Source of the DNA: Podospora pseudoanserina
Taxonomy: Eukaryota > Ascomycota > Sordariomycetes > Sordariales > Podosporaceae
Length of the DNA stretch: 64,000 nucleotides
Direction of reading: 5' to 3'
Assembly: GCF_035222485.1 (NCBI RefSeq)
Contig: NC_085921.1
Coordinates: 2,666,001 to 2,730,000, forward strand
A program made the position numbers and the translations under genes. Every line of letters starts with the position of its first letter. The stretch's first letter is position 1. Positions 9,602-21,424 of the stretch are shown in pieces. The notes beneath the pieces were generated by a model, which saw only the letters and a program-made list of their open reading frames with translations, did no database searches and had not been told where the DNA came from.

Positions 9602-11975
9602 ATGGGGTCGCCAGTTTCAATTGGCGATATCATCGCCATGTCCAAGATCTCTTGGAAGATTGCCCAAGCCTTCACCAACGGACGCAAGTCTGCGCCCATC
9701 GAATTTCGCGAGGTTGAGAACCAGCTCTACTCCCTCAGCTCGGCCCTATCAGCTTTCAAAGATGCATGTGGTGATGACATCGCTGCAGTCTCCATCGAGT
9801 CTTCGTCACTTCCCAACCGATTTCAAGACAAAGAACAACACGAAGGTCTGCAGAGTGTGGATTGGCTGCTGAACAGCTGCAATGAGACGCTGAGGCATCT
9901 CGAGAAGCTCATCGACAAGTACAGTGCTCTTGCAACCGGCTCAGGTCGAGACAATCCAGAGCCACGCTTTCGACGGTGGAGTGACACCTTGCTCAGGAAC
10001 TACAAGAAAATTGCTTGGACAACCGAGGCCGGCGACATTGCAACCCTACGAAGTCAGCTCCTGGTCCATACCAACAGCTTGCACTTGGTTTTGGGGACCA
10101 TCGTAAAGTCAGTGAATTTTCAATGTCACAATTTCATGAAAGATTTCGTTCTAACATGATCAATCATAGCTCCCGTACTTCCAGAATTGAGGGAAGTCTC
10201 GCAACAAACACACAGATGCTCACAGAAATTCATTCTTGGTGGACCCAAAATCTCAAAGATGCCACCACTTCTACCGCCGAGAGCCAGTCCCTATCGAACA
10301 GTTCATCAAAGACCATCGGCTCAATTAAATTTCAGGTATCGCTTGCTGTGGATAACGCACAAAAGCTCATCTGTCCTCGATCATATTACCAGGAGGACTT
10401 AAACCATTGGACATCTCAACTGTTATTGTGTGGCTGTGATAACGCTGCCGACCACCCCAAGCTCAGAGACATTGGACTGTCACCCATAACTTTCCCCTTT
10501 AAACATGGTGGGAAGAATAGGTCATGGGTGCTCTACAAAGTTTTGGAAAGGTCGACGAACCGTCTGGTATCTGTAAATATCAGTGATGTTGCAGTTGAAC
10601 GTGAATCGGCAAAATCCAAGCTTACTCAGTGCCATTATCGCTAACCCGGAGATAGATATCCGCGAGTTTCAAGAATCATTCATCGATCGTCTTGCTGAAG
10701 CCACTGCGAGATCAATGCTGCAGCAAGGCATGAGCAATATGCTTGCTCACCCAGTACCTGATAACACAGGGATTCGGACTTTGTACACGCAAAGGTTAGT
10801 TAAAGTCATTCATGCCACTAGAATAGATATTGTTTGCTAACGCCCTAAGCTTGATTAGTGATACAAAGAATCTCTATAAACTGATGGCCGATATTACCTT
10901 TGGCGTCGGCCACAGATCCTTGGTCAAGAATGGGATCAGTGGGATTTCGCTCTTGCAATATCGAAGCCTTGGTAAAAGCAACGAAGGCCAAGGGGAGGAA
11001 TATGCAGAGCTGCTGGTCTACTACAACAAAAGTGAAGATATCACGAAAAGCATTCTCAAACGTAAGGGTTCGAGGTGCCAGAATCGCATCTAACTTTGCT
11101 AACGAGACATAGTACGTCATGACACGGTAATGAAATTGATCGAAGGAGATGCAAGGATTGTGTTGGACGAAATTGACTGCTATGGCTTTGTTGATGACAA
11201 CCAGGTCAACAAGCTGACCAGAGCAGAGGTTTCATTCCAAATGATTTCCTTCGAAGGTATGTAGGCAAAAGCAAACAGCGGAACACGCCTTCTAATTGAA
11301 ACACAGCTGCCAAAGCACTCTACCAGAATATCGAAGACATGAGAAGGGAGCTATTTATCCAGTCTCTAAGCTCCCCTAGGCGAGACGAGATTGTAGCACT
11401 ACGGCTGTGAGTGGATCCAGTGTCTTATTACCGAGTTGATGCACTGACTTTTGTGTCTTCCCAGCCAAGTTGCGCAGGTCCAGACTGAAGTGGTCTTGAT
11501 ACAGAACGCAGAGCTCTTGATCACCCGAGATAGAGAGGGGAAACAGAGGCTGATTATTGTCAGCGAGAATAAGTGCACAATACTCAACCAAGCCCGTAAG
11601 TTTGTTTAATGTCCAAACTTACGTGGGTTTGGGATCTCACAATCATGGTTTTACAGTACCTGATGATTGCTTCACCGCGGTTCGGAAAAGTCCCAATTTC
11701 AGCGCCCCAACATGGCTTGTTCAGATGAAAAGTGATGGAAATCAACAAGTATTTCACTACCCGAAGGGATTTCGAATGCTCAGGTTTCATGACAATAATG
11801 GTGAAGGTGCCATCCCGCTCTCATTGTAATCTGTCTGGCTAACCCGCTTTTAGCTACAAGAATGTTTCAACTGGGGCGCGAGGCACTCTCTCGGAGCGAG
11901 GGAAAAGCGAATTTACCCATTAGGAATCGACCTGATGAAAGTGGGGGCCAGATTGAACTTGACCGCAGTGTGTGA
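9602..11975 (+). CDS. Uncharacterised protein with STAND-type helical N-terminal region
   Basis: Function unknown. The first 170 residues (MGSPVSIGDIIAMSKISWKI...) have the look of the fungal helical N-terminal region found on many STAND/NACHT and ankyrin proteins: start near SIGDII, then FREVENQLYSLSSALSAFKDAC. No NACHT P-loop follows; the rest is a unique region with segments such as ILNQALPDDCF. Exons by eye: 9602-10107, 10170-about 10590, about 10590-10794, 10859-11061, 11113-11256, 11307-11406, 11465-11594, 11657-11806, 11854-11975. All joins but one are clean GT-AG introns of 46-64 bases. Near 10590 the frame must shift by one between SVNISDV and QLNVNRQNPSLL, and no acceptable intron of normal length explains it. 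Either a small intron was missed or the gene carries a frameshift. Stop TGA at 11973-11975. Roughly 650-700 residues. Confidence 0.6.
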
Positions 11976-12160
11976 GATGACGGTTACTTCTCCGGTGACC
12001 AACAAGATTGAGATTTGGCAATCAATCGCTGTATGTAATTCTAGTCTTGAACTATTGGCAAAGAAATCCTGATCCGTAAGACAAAGGAAACGTCAATCAT
12101 AATTTCATAGACATCATAAGGCCCAGCGTCTAACCAGCACCTCACCTCGCCTGAGCAAAC

Positions 12161-12524
12161 TCAAGCCCTCACAGTAACTACACTCTGCCCAGGCACTCTC
12201 ATTCCACCAGTCCTCACCTGCTGTCTCACCGGCTGAGTATTAACAGCCGGAATCATCACAACCTGCTGTTGAGGCTGCGGCTGAGCTACAGTTTGTAAAA
12301 CAACAAACTGCTGCTGCTGCTGTTGTGGCCTCTGCACGTGCTGAACAGGCACAGTAACAAACTGTGTTTGCGGCCTCTGCTGCCTCTGCTGCTGCTGAAC
12401 AGGCCGTTGAACAACCTGGCTAACCGGCCTCACAACCTGCTGCTGTACTTGACCAACCGGCACAGCAACGAACTGCTGCGTCTGCGGCCTCTGAACCTGG
12501 GTAACTGGCACCGCAACTTGGACG

Positions 12525-12563
<39 letters not shown>

Positions 12564-13303
12564 ACCTGCACCCTCACCCGCAGCTGAGGCTGTTGCTGAA
12601 CCCTAACAGCCTGCTGCACCGGCCTGCCCTGCGCCTGAGTACTAACCCTCACCTTCTGCTGTTGTTGCTGCCCCTGACCCTGTTTAACAGGCCTCACAAC
12701 AACCTTCCCCTGCCCCGGCGTGGGAAAAGCAGGCAAGGCATCCGGGTTCGGATTTTTGACGATCTTTTTCTTGCCCTTTGCAACCTCAAACGCGTCAGGC
12801 AGGTAGCTTATCGTGCCTGCTTGCACCCCGCTAGGGCTGGGTTTGGTCAAGTACATCACATTTACTGTTTTGAACTGTCTCGGCGTCACCCCCTTCTGGG
12901 GAGGTGGTGGACCACGAGGAGCGGGGACGCCTTGCGGGGCGAGGCCGGCGATGTAGAGGTCCCATTGGCGTTGGGGGTTGAGGGCGAGGTAGGAGGATCG
13001 GTAGAAGGATTGGTTTTCGCCTGTGGGTTTGGCGCGACGGAGGGACTCGCGGCCTGGAGGGGGAGCGGCGGTGCGTTTGTTGGGGGTGACGACTTTGACG
13101 GCTTTGGTGGTGGTGGTTTTGAGTTTTTTCCAGGTGGAGGTTCGGCGGATGAGAACGCCTTGGGAAGGATTAGTAGGGGGCTTAAAGGGAGGGAAAGGGG
13201 AAGGGGGAGACGTGCCGATTACTTGTCCATCTTGGATTGCGACTTGCTGTGGTTGAGGTTGGGGTTGTGGTTTGGTGGTTTTGTGTTTTTTGGTGGTGAA
13301 CAT
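12161..13303 (-). CDS. Gln-rich low-complexity protein
   Basis: Uninterrupted 380-residue frame with no known domain. The N-terminus is Lys/Gln/Pro-rich (MFTTKKHKTTKPQPQPQPQQ). Residues 60-200 include a moderately ordered stretch around QRQWDLYIAGLAPQGVPAP. The C-terminal half is a series of loosely repeated V-x-V-x-Q-V-Q-R-P units with long Gln runs, among them a pure CAG tract at 12527-12562. The repeated FVTVPV/FVAVPV phrases suggest internal duplication. It could be a prion-like or scaffold protein, but this is only composition. It might also be a conserved orphan of Sordariales. The frame is long for chance and its codon use is even outside the repeats, so I think it is real. Confidence 0.6.
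12527..12562 (+). repeat. CAG/CTG trinucleotide tract
   Basis: Twelve uninterrupted CTG units on the plus strand, read as CAG (Gln) in the minus-strand Gln-rich gene. Such tracts change length easily, so this is a likely source of length variation between strains. Confidence 0.9.
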
Positions 13304-14165
13304 TTTGGTGGAGATCTCACTGAGGTGATGAGATTGACATGAAGATGCTCATGTAACGGATGATGTAAACAGGAATGATGAGCTCCGATACTACCGTTTG
13401 AATGTCACTTCACTGTGTCGAGAAGGCAAGTTCGGATGAAGTTCTATAGATAGACAGACGAGTGGATCTCGAATTGAAGACTGCCGGACTTATAAGACTT
13501 CGCTGTCATGAAGTGAGGCAAGGGTACATGTGAAAGTGCTCTCGTTACTAAGAGTAATCGTTGCAGTACAAGCTGGAAGATGTCGTGATTGACCCGCGAG
13601 CGTGGTTTCACCGCTTGGTCGACCACTGCAAGGCCATGTCAATATCAAAGAGTTTTTTTGAGTTTGGGTTGGCCTCTGGGTTCTATGGGTCCGCAGACCA
13701 TTCTGGCGGCCTATGTTGCAGCCGGAAAGCTGTTGCAAAGCTATGTCCACTGCGGTCTGCGGCCTGATAAGGCCCTCAGTTGGTCGTCGCTGTTTGGGCC
13801 GCAAAAGCTCTGGCAGATACGGCACAGTGCCACCACACTCGAAGTTTGGGTCGTCTACCTGTCCGAATCTTGTAAAGAAGTGGGAAAACACCTGATGTCG
13901 GTGTCTTGCGGTATTGAAGAGAGGCCAATGTTGTCTCTTCCCGTTATCAGTGGGAGGCAGTACCGCTGTATGGGCTATCACTAGCTGGTACAGATAGTGG
14001 AGGTGTGGAAATTCCAGGTTGGTGTCAGCATCGTCTCTATGATTGGCTCCTTCCGTGCCGAAAACAGGCATCCATGATCCAATGACACCTTGAGCCTCAG
14101 ACACTAATGAGGGGAAGGGTGCCTTCCTCCTCAACATCGAATTTGCGTTGAGTTGGATGCCAGCC
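13304..14165. other. Intergenic, no supported gene
   Basis: 862 bases between two divergent genes. A minus-strand frame of 246 codons (13490-14230) covers much of it and runs into the start of the next gene; its protein has no recognisable pattern and I do not call it. Confidence 0.4.
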
Positions 14166-17106
14166 ATGGACCCCGCGACGGCGATTGGAGTTGTTTCCTG
14201 CATTCCGTCTGTTGTTACTTTTGCATCCAAGATCGTAAAGGGCGGCGTGGAGATCTACCGACAAAGAAGTTTAACCGAGCATGCAGAACTTGAAGATGTC
14301 ATGGACAGGATGCACTTCTTCCACGCCAACTTACAACAGACCACTTCGATGCAACAGAACATGTTAGATGAAGAAAGAAATCTTTGCACCCTTGCTGAGG
14401 AATGCCGCAAAGATTCGAAGGGGTTGAGGGCCAACGGAAGGCTTTGGCTGCATGGTAGAACACCATTGTTTCCGCAAAAGAAAAAGCAGAATTGGAGGCC
14501 AGACTGAGCAGCTGCCAGACTCACTTGATCACAGTTCTCACTTGGTCTTCAAGGTTCGTTTGTCCGCGGTTAATACACTCAGGTACCCGATATGACTAAC
14601 TGCAAGCAAGATTATTGCTTGAGAATGTGGCTGAAGTCACTGAAAAGAGTAATGTCACCCTTGAACAACTTCGAGGCTACCTCGAGGTTTTGAAATCCGA
14701 GCTCGAAATGCGCAAGAAAGAGCCCGATTGACTTGATGAATCGGTTCAAAGGATAGCCAGCAACTTCATCAGTATCCAAGATGCGAAGCTACGCGGTTAT
14801 GCTCATGCCGGGATTGTAGAGGCATTTTATTATGATAAGATGACAAGTCGCCGCGACGGGGTGCAAGTTCTGGTCAACGATATCCAGAATTAGCTGAAGA
14901 AGGAGGGAGGAACATTCCGGTGGCTTCTCGAGTCCGAGCTCACAGTGCCCGTTGGCCACATCCGCGACGAAGAGCTGAAAATGACGAAAAACGCGCGGAG
15001 AAAGCTTCACAAATGGTTTCAAACAGGCGAGGATATATTCCATATCGCGGGCAAGCTGGGCTGTGGTAAATCAACCCTCATGCAACGACTTCGTCAGCAT
15101 CAATTTGTTCAAAAGGAGCTGGAAAGGTGAGCCGGTAAGCACGTGGATTCCTTTATTTCCGTTTACTCTCAATACTCATGAGGGGTTGTGCTGATAATTG
15201 CCACCAACACCAGGCAATCGAACGCTGGTTAAAGCGAGCCACTTCTTTTCTGTGGTGGTGGGTGGACCTCAGCAATCGCTTTCCGGTCTTTTAGGACTTT
15301 ATTGCATGAAATAATCGCCGCCTCACCAGCACTCGCTCCGTTATTGTTGGCGGAAGCCTGGGAGAAAGCTCTGAACCTACCATGGCAAGCCGAGAGCGTG
15401 CGTCTTACGATCAGCAACTCGATAGTTGAGGCAACACTTCAAGAAGTGATCTGCGGCGAGAAGTACTCCACCACTGCTTCTGTATCGTCGTTGATGCTTT
15501 GGACGAATACCAGGATTCCGAGAGGCATCCTCAAGCGGACCTGGTGGATATACTTCATGAATGGGCGCTATCAACACGACGCAACATCAAATATGCGTTG
15601 CTAGTCGGCCCGAACCTGTATTTCAAAACAAGTTCTCGGTTGAAAGTACATTATACCTCCATGACCTTACACAGTACGATATGCAACGCTTTGTTGCTAG
15701 CAGATTGTCAAAGCACGATGAAGTTGTTCGGAACCAGCTGTCAAAGATATTCCAGAAAAGGCACAAGGAATCTTTTTGTGGACACATCGGGTTATTCTTC
15801 GAGACATTAGGGAAGACTGGGAGGTCATACACGACGTCGATGTCGAAATTCTAGACAGATTTCCGGCAGGTCTACGCCCTCTACTGGACCGCACTGTAGC
15901 GACCATCCCTGAACGGTATCGCCAACGGGCCTATCTAACATTCCTGATGCTTACCCTCATGATGGACCTCGAAATGACGTTTACGTCTCTTCAATATTCG
16001 TTCCTGGATGATTACTGTCGGGACCCGTCATTTGCCTACACCATGGCTGTTACAGACTGGCGCGAAATCGAGACAGAAGACGAGAGACTCCAGTCGAGAA
16101 TCTGGGAGAGAATGGAACGAGCAGCTGCGCAACTATATGGTTGACGCAAAGGACTGGTACAAATGTCATCTTTTCACGATAGCTTTGGCGAGCGCCAATT
16201 TGGAGCTACACCAATCAGCTGGTTGAGGTTTACTCACCGATCCATCTTGGATTACTTCAATGAGACCTTGATAAACCAGCGGTTGTTCAGTGTTGTGGGA
16301 AGTTCTCAGCTAATGGAAGCCATCTCCGAGACTCTTCTGACCGAATTCACTGTCAATGGCAGTGTCCATCGATCGATACCAGATTCCTCGAGTTCCCAAT
16401 GGTTTGCGCCCTTAATCAAACTACGCACTGAGCCTGAGACGGATAAAGCCCCGTACAGTTTCTTGAAGCGATTCCAGACCGTCTTCGAGCGTACTATGTT
16501 GAGAATTCTGACTATACTGGTAGCCGACAACCAAAAAGGGATCTCCACAGATGTCTTAGTGGGTTATGAACTCATTGGACGTCTGAATAGCTCCCGTGGT
16601 CTGCTTACGGATGTACGTATAGATTTGAGCGGTAGCCCGCTTCTGCAACTGACGTTGGGCCCGAGTCCTGCACTGGCTGATCTAGTATTGAATGATGTTG
16701 ACCACAGTTTCGGATCCAAACTCGATGCAGAACTGATTGCCATAACAATGGTGTGGGCATTAATCTGTGGAATATGGTCTGGCAGCCAGTTCGTTCCAGG
16801 CATAGTCGAAACTTTTGCGACAATCTTGAAAGCCAAATGGGAATACATTGACACAAGGATCCAGTTTCGGCCGACTACGATGTACGGTGACTTTTGGTCA
16901 CGGGACAAGACAACCGTTTGACAACAATATTATTCTCTGAGCTGCATGCCATTAAAGTGCTAGGCGTTCCAACCTGGTCTGAAAAACACAGCATGGAGTT
17001 CGGGCAAATCTTGCAGGCATTTCTGTTGGCAGGCGCCCCTTCTCTGTGCTGGATAACTTCTCTTGATGAGACGCCAGAGTACCCACCGATCGTGTTGTGC
17101 GGCTAG
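14166..17106 (+). pseudogene. Decayed NACHT/STAND (NLR-like) gene
   Basis: Remains of a STAND NTPase of the kind used in fungal non-self recognition. It begins MDPATAIGVVSCIPSVVTFASK, the usual helical N-terminal region. A NACHT P-loop is readable at 15040-15090 as IAGKLGCGKSTLMQRL, Walker B near 15485 as VVDALDEYQDSE, and the post-NACHT signature FTHRSILDYF near 16230. The pieces lie in different frames and are cut by stops. In one frame stops lie at 14729 (TGA) and 14891 (TAG), both explicable as C-to-T changes of CGA and CAG; a TGA at 15128 stands where the family often has Trp. A shift also lies between about 14440 and 14480. The longest intact piece is 16163-16921 (252 codons), and homology seems to run on in another frame to 17106. 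Pattern fits RIP. It is dead unless splicing is much more complex than I can see. Confidence 0.8.
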
Positions 17107-18003
17107 AGATGCTATCTAATCAGAAGGAGACTGCGTGTGTACATGCTGTTGTTGGGGGTCGCCAGGGTTATCTCCCAGTTAACACAGGAGCAAATGGTCT
17201 TTGCGGGAATGGATCGACTGCAACGATGCGCCCAACAAGAGCACGTTGCTGAAGCTCATCGATGAAAGGGCACCTAGTGAGCACACCAACCAGTCGCTCT
17301 CGAAAAGAAATCCTGCTAGAGCGTGGGGATTGGTATCCCCGGAGACAGAAAGGTCAGGAGCGGGGAAGATGACCGCGTCCCTGGCAGTGCTTTTTATGGG
17401 TAAGCCGCCTTCATCTTGTTTCCGTTGAGCCACACATGGCATTTGGGATACTTTTTATCGACTTTTAAAGCAGAGACTCTGGTGGTTGGCGTTGTTTTTG
17501 GATTCCTTGTGCTATAGAGCCCCATCATACACAGAAAAATGAGTTGGATCTTCGGAAAGCCTTGCCCACTCTTAAAAAAACCTTTCAATCACCCCGCAGC
17601 CACCTTCTAGCCAAACATTTTGCTTCTGCCGCAGAGGCACAGGTGAACTTGGTGTGGGGGGATGAGAGCATTGGGCATAGAAGCCCAAAGATGTCAACTA
17701 CGGGACATATTGAAACTTTTAGTCTGGAGACACCAAGGGTCTAATTAAGGAGGGGAGGAAGAAATGGATGGGAGGACAACAGCGGAATGCTGCAGCGGAG
17801 CGAAACTCAAATAGCCAGAGGGGAGATGCGCTAGTATAATTTCTCTATCTATAGGTATGTAACTTCAAAGACATCTTCTTCAAGATTGGTTGTCATGACA
17901 ACGTGGACCCCAGCCCGAATAGCCCCTGAACCCCTGAAAGCAAAAGTGGAGACCTGGGGACAAAGTCTTCAGCGCGGTTGTATTCGAGGTATATACAGAA
18001 GAA
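17107..18003. other. Decayed sequence after the NACHT pseudogene
   Basis: No gene could be supported. Short frames at 17201-17428 and 17544-17744 are unlike known families; part of this may be the eroded 3' end of the NACHT gene. Confidence 0.4.
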
Positions 18004-18008
18004 GCTTG

Positions 18009-18200
18009 TGTGGGGCACCTGACAAAGGGCCCGGGTTTCACCAGACCCACACCTATTTGCTCTTAAGGTGGATTTTCCTATTTGTTTACTTTTGAACTGA
18101 ATAACTAACAGCTTACTGTAATAACTATTCTGTCAACCAATTTCTGGCCTTTTGGCCCTTATCTTCGCAGGCAGTGACCATCCTTGGCCACCGCCCCACA
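18009..18200 (+). mobile_element. Fossil solo LTR, family 1, copy A
   Basis: 192-base element with short inverted ends (TGTGGGG ... CCCCACA), flanked by a perfect 5-base target-site duplication GCTTG at 18004-18008 and 18201-18205. It matches the element at 21425-21620 in inverted orientation, for example GGGGCACCTGACAAAGGGCC, CACCAGACCCACACCT and CAACCAATTTCTGGCC. Length, TG...CA ends and 5-base duplication fit a solo long terminal repeat of an LTR retrotransposon. The two copies differ mostly by C/T-type changes, so it is old and RIP-aged. No internal region is present. Confidence 0.8.
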
Positions 18201-18205
18201 GCTTG

Positions 18206-19151
18206 TCATAGGAATTATGCGCTGTAAGAGTTGTTGGCCTTGGATATTGTATACGAGGTTGCTCCGGGAATAAGTCGATGCAGCGGGCTGCATGGAACTT
18301 CGTGTAACGGCCGCCCGGAGATCGACTGTTGTGAGCTATGACGTCGAGTAGCTGTCTTCAACTGAAGGTATCTAAGCTCATCATCACTGTTGACTGTTTG
18401 AAAATTGAATCAAGATGTATTGTGCGGAATGAGATAGTTTATTGCTACGTTTTATTTTGTTTTTATAGTTTAGCGATGGAGAAAGATGAGCTTATCTCTT
18501 TGATAATATTAATCATTCATTCCTCTTCTGCCTTGGTATATCTCAAGCATTCGAGACTCATGTGCGCGCATCTTTGCTGCGGTTAGGCACGACGACCAAG
18601 TGCCAAGATGTGAAGATCGTATTCTAGTTAAAGATGAAGCTCGTGATATTTCGAATGATGATGCCTGGGCTTTGTTACCCGGATAGTGCGTGTAATCAAC
18701 CGATGTTACGCTGCAGCTGCGTTCGTTTGTAGCTCCACTCAACGCACGCCAATCTAGGCACTTGACACGAAATCAAATGATAGGAAAAATATGGGAAGCT
18801 CGGCGGTGTTACTCAGCATGTTCATCGATATACGAGATCCTGCGGAGTTGAGAGTCACATTCCACTTTACTCCTTCTGTACTGTTGTCAGACGTACTGAT
18901 CATGTTACACCCACTAAACTCTACGGCCGCTCATCCGCGAGAGACCGAAACAAGCTTTCACTTTACGAACTTCAAGTTCCACGACAGTTCGGTCACCTCA
19001 CAATTTTCCGTATTCGGGAGCACCGCGTGGCTGATCGTGTTGCTGAATTTGCTTGCTGGAAGTCCCTGGATTTGACGCTGCACAGCAAGAGACCCTGTAT
19101 TCGGGGCTTAGCTGACATCATGAAGCGCGTAGACTATGGGGGCCCGCCGAA
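18206..19151. other. Intergenic upstream of secreted protein gene
   Basis: About 950 bases, AT-rich between 18360 and 18560. No gene recognised. A frame at 18791-19075 has no known pattern. The 3' end carries the promoter of the gene at 19277. Confidence 0.4.
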
Positions 19152-19159
19152 TATAAAAA
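19152..19159 (+). promoter_or_regulatory. TATA box
   Basis: TATAAAAA lies 118 bases before the start codon at 19277 and is followed by a CA-rich leader (CATCAACAACAACTACCAGC), a common fungal promoter and leader layout. Confidence 0.6.
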
Positions 19160-19276
19160 CGTCATCACAGCCACTCTGACTCGCAATTAACTCCGCACCA
19201 CAACGCTCTTAAGCATCTTACATCAACAACAACTACCAGCTACCTACATACCTACCTATTCCAACAAATCTTTATC

Positions 19277-19681
19277 ATGGCTCCTATCTCTCTTCTCACC
19301 ATGGCGCTCATGCCTCTGCTCGCCCTTGCCATGCCCACAGCTATCCCCGCAACAGCGTCCGCAGTCGACGTACCCGGCAACGTTTTAGTCTGTACTGGCG
19401 AAAATTACATGGGAGAATGCCAAACCGTTCAGTTTAATATCGAATATCCTGGCGAATGCCTGCCTATTCCGGAGCCGTTCAAGAACAACGTGGGGTCATT
19501 CAAACCAGACCGTGGTGCCATCTGCCGTCTTTTCGCCGCCGATCGGCCAGATTGCACAGGCTCCGGTCTCTCGATCTTGTATTACCCTGGTCAGGCGGAT
19601 CTTCTGACGGACAATGGAGAATATATTGCCGGGCATGAGGCGACCTATTGGAGGTGCCAGACGTGCACTGGCTGCACCTAA
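19277..19681 (+). CDS. Small secreted Cys-rich protein, beta/gamma-crystallin-like pattern
   Basis: 134-residue intronless protein. Signal peptide at residues 1-18 (MAPISLLTMALMPLLALA), possibly with a short propeptide to about 29. The mature part has eight Cys (VCTGENYMGEC, GECLPIP, AICRLF, PDCTGSG, WRCQTCTGC), suggesting four disulphides. The phrase NYMGECQTVQF, then NNVGSFKPDRGAICRLF, looks like the Greek-key strand pattern of small secreted fungal proteins often compared with beta/gamma-crystallins. Role unknown; effector or wall-associated function are both possible. It lies between two fossil LTRs of family 1 and has its own TATA box and leader, and the frame is intact, so I expect it is expressed. 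Confidence 0.8.
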   Translation: MAPISLLTMALMPLLALAMPTAIPATASAVDVPGNVLVCTGENYMGECQTVQFNIEYPGECLPIPEPFKNNVGSFKPDRGAICRLFAADRPDCTGSGLSILYYPGQADLLTDNGEYIAGHEATYWRCQTCTGCT

Positions 19682-19953
19682 GCGCAGAGTGTGATGAGTT
19701 GGTAGGTAAGTTACCAGACTCGGTCCAACTTTCAGGCAAGGTAAAGAGCTAACCACCTGGAAGCTAGAAGTATGTGGAGTGAGTCACGACGGTGATACTT
19801 CAGCTCGGAAACTATTGTTATGGGATATGTGGATATGCATGTATGTGAGATGACGATGAGGCTTATGAAGACTTGATATAGATTTAATGTAATAATGCTC
19901 ATTTACAACAGAGATTCTCCGTTCTTTGGCCTTCCACGTGAAGATCCGTTGTC

Positions 19954-20819
19954 TCATACCGACCCTTCAAACGCCTTGGCACACAATACCGCCGCCACCG
20001 CAGCAACACTCCCCAGCAAAGCCATTTGCAAACCTTCCCACACAGCTCTTCTCACCCTTCTCTTGCCAACGTCTTCCTCACCAACGCCCTTGTCATTCCT
20101 TGTCAGAATAAAGTCCTTCCCAAAGCCAAAGAGAAACAAAGCGACCACACAAACCCCAAAGCTCCACGCTAATCCCACATGTATATTCTCCATGCCGAAA
20201 AAGAAGTACGGAAACAGGAGCAGTATCCCCCCAAGTAAATAACCAAAAGACACAGCCAACCCTGCCACAATGGGACTCTCCTTCACCTCCTCAGCGGCCT
20301 TCTCCTCGGAGTCTTGATACCGGCGACGAGAAGGAAGCAACCCATCGCTGCTTGATACCTCCTCTTTCTCTCCCTCTTCCGCCTCCTCCACTAATGGTGA
20401 CGAAGACCTGACAGGTAGAAGAAGGGCGAGCAGCTAGATAGCCGCCAATCCCCATGCTGATGCTACCTGCACAGATCTCCGCCATGTTGGCGTAGATTAT
20501 TTTGCGGGTATTCCCAGTGAGGATAGGCCGGCTGTGAGGGCAAAAGGAACGATGAGGCCATGTGCGAAGCCGAAGGTGAAGTTTGAGCGGAAGGAGGCGA
20601 GTGTCATGGTGGGCATGGTAAAGGTTGAGGGGGAGGTGATGAGCTCGGGGAGGTCGGTTTCTGTAATTGGGAATAGGAAGAGTCTGAAAACCGCTCCGTG
20701 GAGAGGGATCTTTTGTGGAAAGAGGAGGAGATGGGGATGTTGTTCTTAGAGGTGGACGGAGAGTCACCTCTGATGATGCGGCTGAGCTTTTGGGACAACG
20801 ATACTTGTGGTTGTGACAT
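19954..20819 (-). pseudogene. Decayed CCC1/VIT1-family iron (manganese) transporter
   Basis: CCC1/VIT1 proteins move Fe2+ or Mn2+ into the vacuole. The fragments read here include FGFAHGLIVPFALTAGLSSL (first membrane span), AEICAGSISMGIGGYLAA (second span), and near the end GYLLGGILLLFPYFFFG with a further hydrophobic pair. A start is present at 20819 (MSQPQVSLSQKLSRII). The fragments lie in three frames: one shift between the N-terminal tail and the first span (about 20620-20650), one just after SLGIPA (about 20500, one base appears lost). The usual long acidic loop between spans 2 and 3 is much shortened. I therefore call it broken. If the shifts are assembly errors it would still be an unusually short member. 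Confidence 0.65.
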
Positions 20820-21419
20820 GTTGTTGGGGAGGAAAGTTTTATATCAGTGTGGAAGAGTGAAATTCGGGAAGTATCAAGGGACGGCTGATGAGATCAGGAA
20901 TGAGGGAAGCCCGCATCTTTCTAATCTCTTGTCCAGAGCACATCTGTAGCTGGAAGCATTTCCTGTCCATCAGAAGACTCTGACACCAAGCCATGACATC
21001 CAACCACTATCATCTCATCCGCGGCTCTCCTGCAAAGGCATTGAAAATGCATGTAATGCCATCGGTTCAGCCATCCCCCACGTCCATGTGCAGCAAGACA
21101 ACATTGCTAGCGCCACGGGCCGCTGCAACTTCAAGCCATCAAGTCCAGTGTCAAGACAGCAGCTACACATGTGTAGAGTGCTATTGTTGGTACACTAGGA
21201 AATCGTATCGTGGGATTCGGTGAGGATTTCGGACATTTACAATACACACGTGGGCCGGATTCTCTATGATGCGTTCCTAGTCTATTCCCAAAGCAATGAC
21301 CGAGAGACGGGCTTGAGGGGAATAAAAGCATGTTCAGGCGTTGTAAATGATAAGGAATATGTTCTTATGTGTGGGGTAGGCTGGTAGTAAGAGTGTGATT
21401 GATCTCAGTTGGTTGATCT
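20820..21419. other. Intergenic, no supported gene
   Basis: 600 bases upstream of the CCC1-like relic. Nothing recognised on either strand. Confidence 0.4.
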
Positions 21420-21424
21420 TGATT

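Noticed and set aside
12323-13342. 339-codon plus-strand frame opposite the Gln-rich gene
   Set aside because: Leu-rich mirror of CAG repeats; no domain. The minus frame has a better composition and start.
13490-14230. 246-codon minus-strand frame between the Gln-rich gene and the NACHT relic
   Set aside because: It runs antisense through the true start of the NACHT gene and has no domain, signal peptide or sensible composition.
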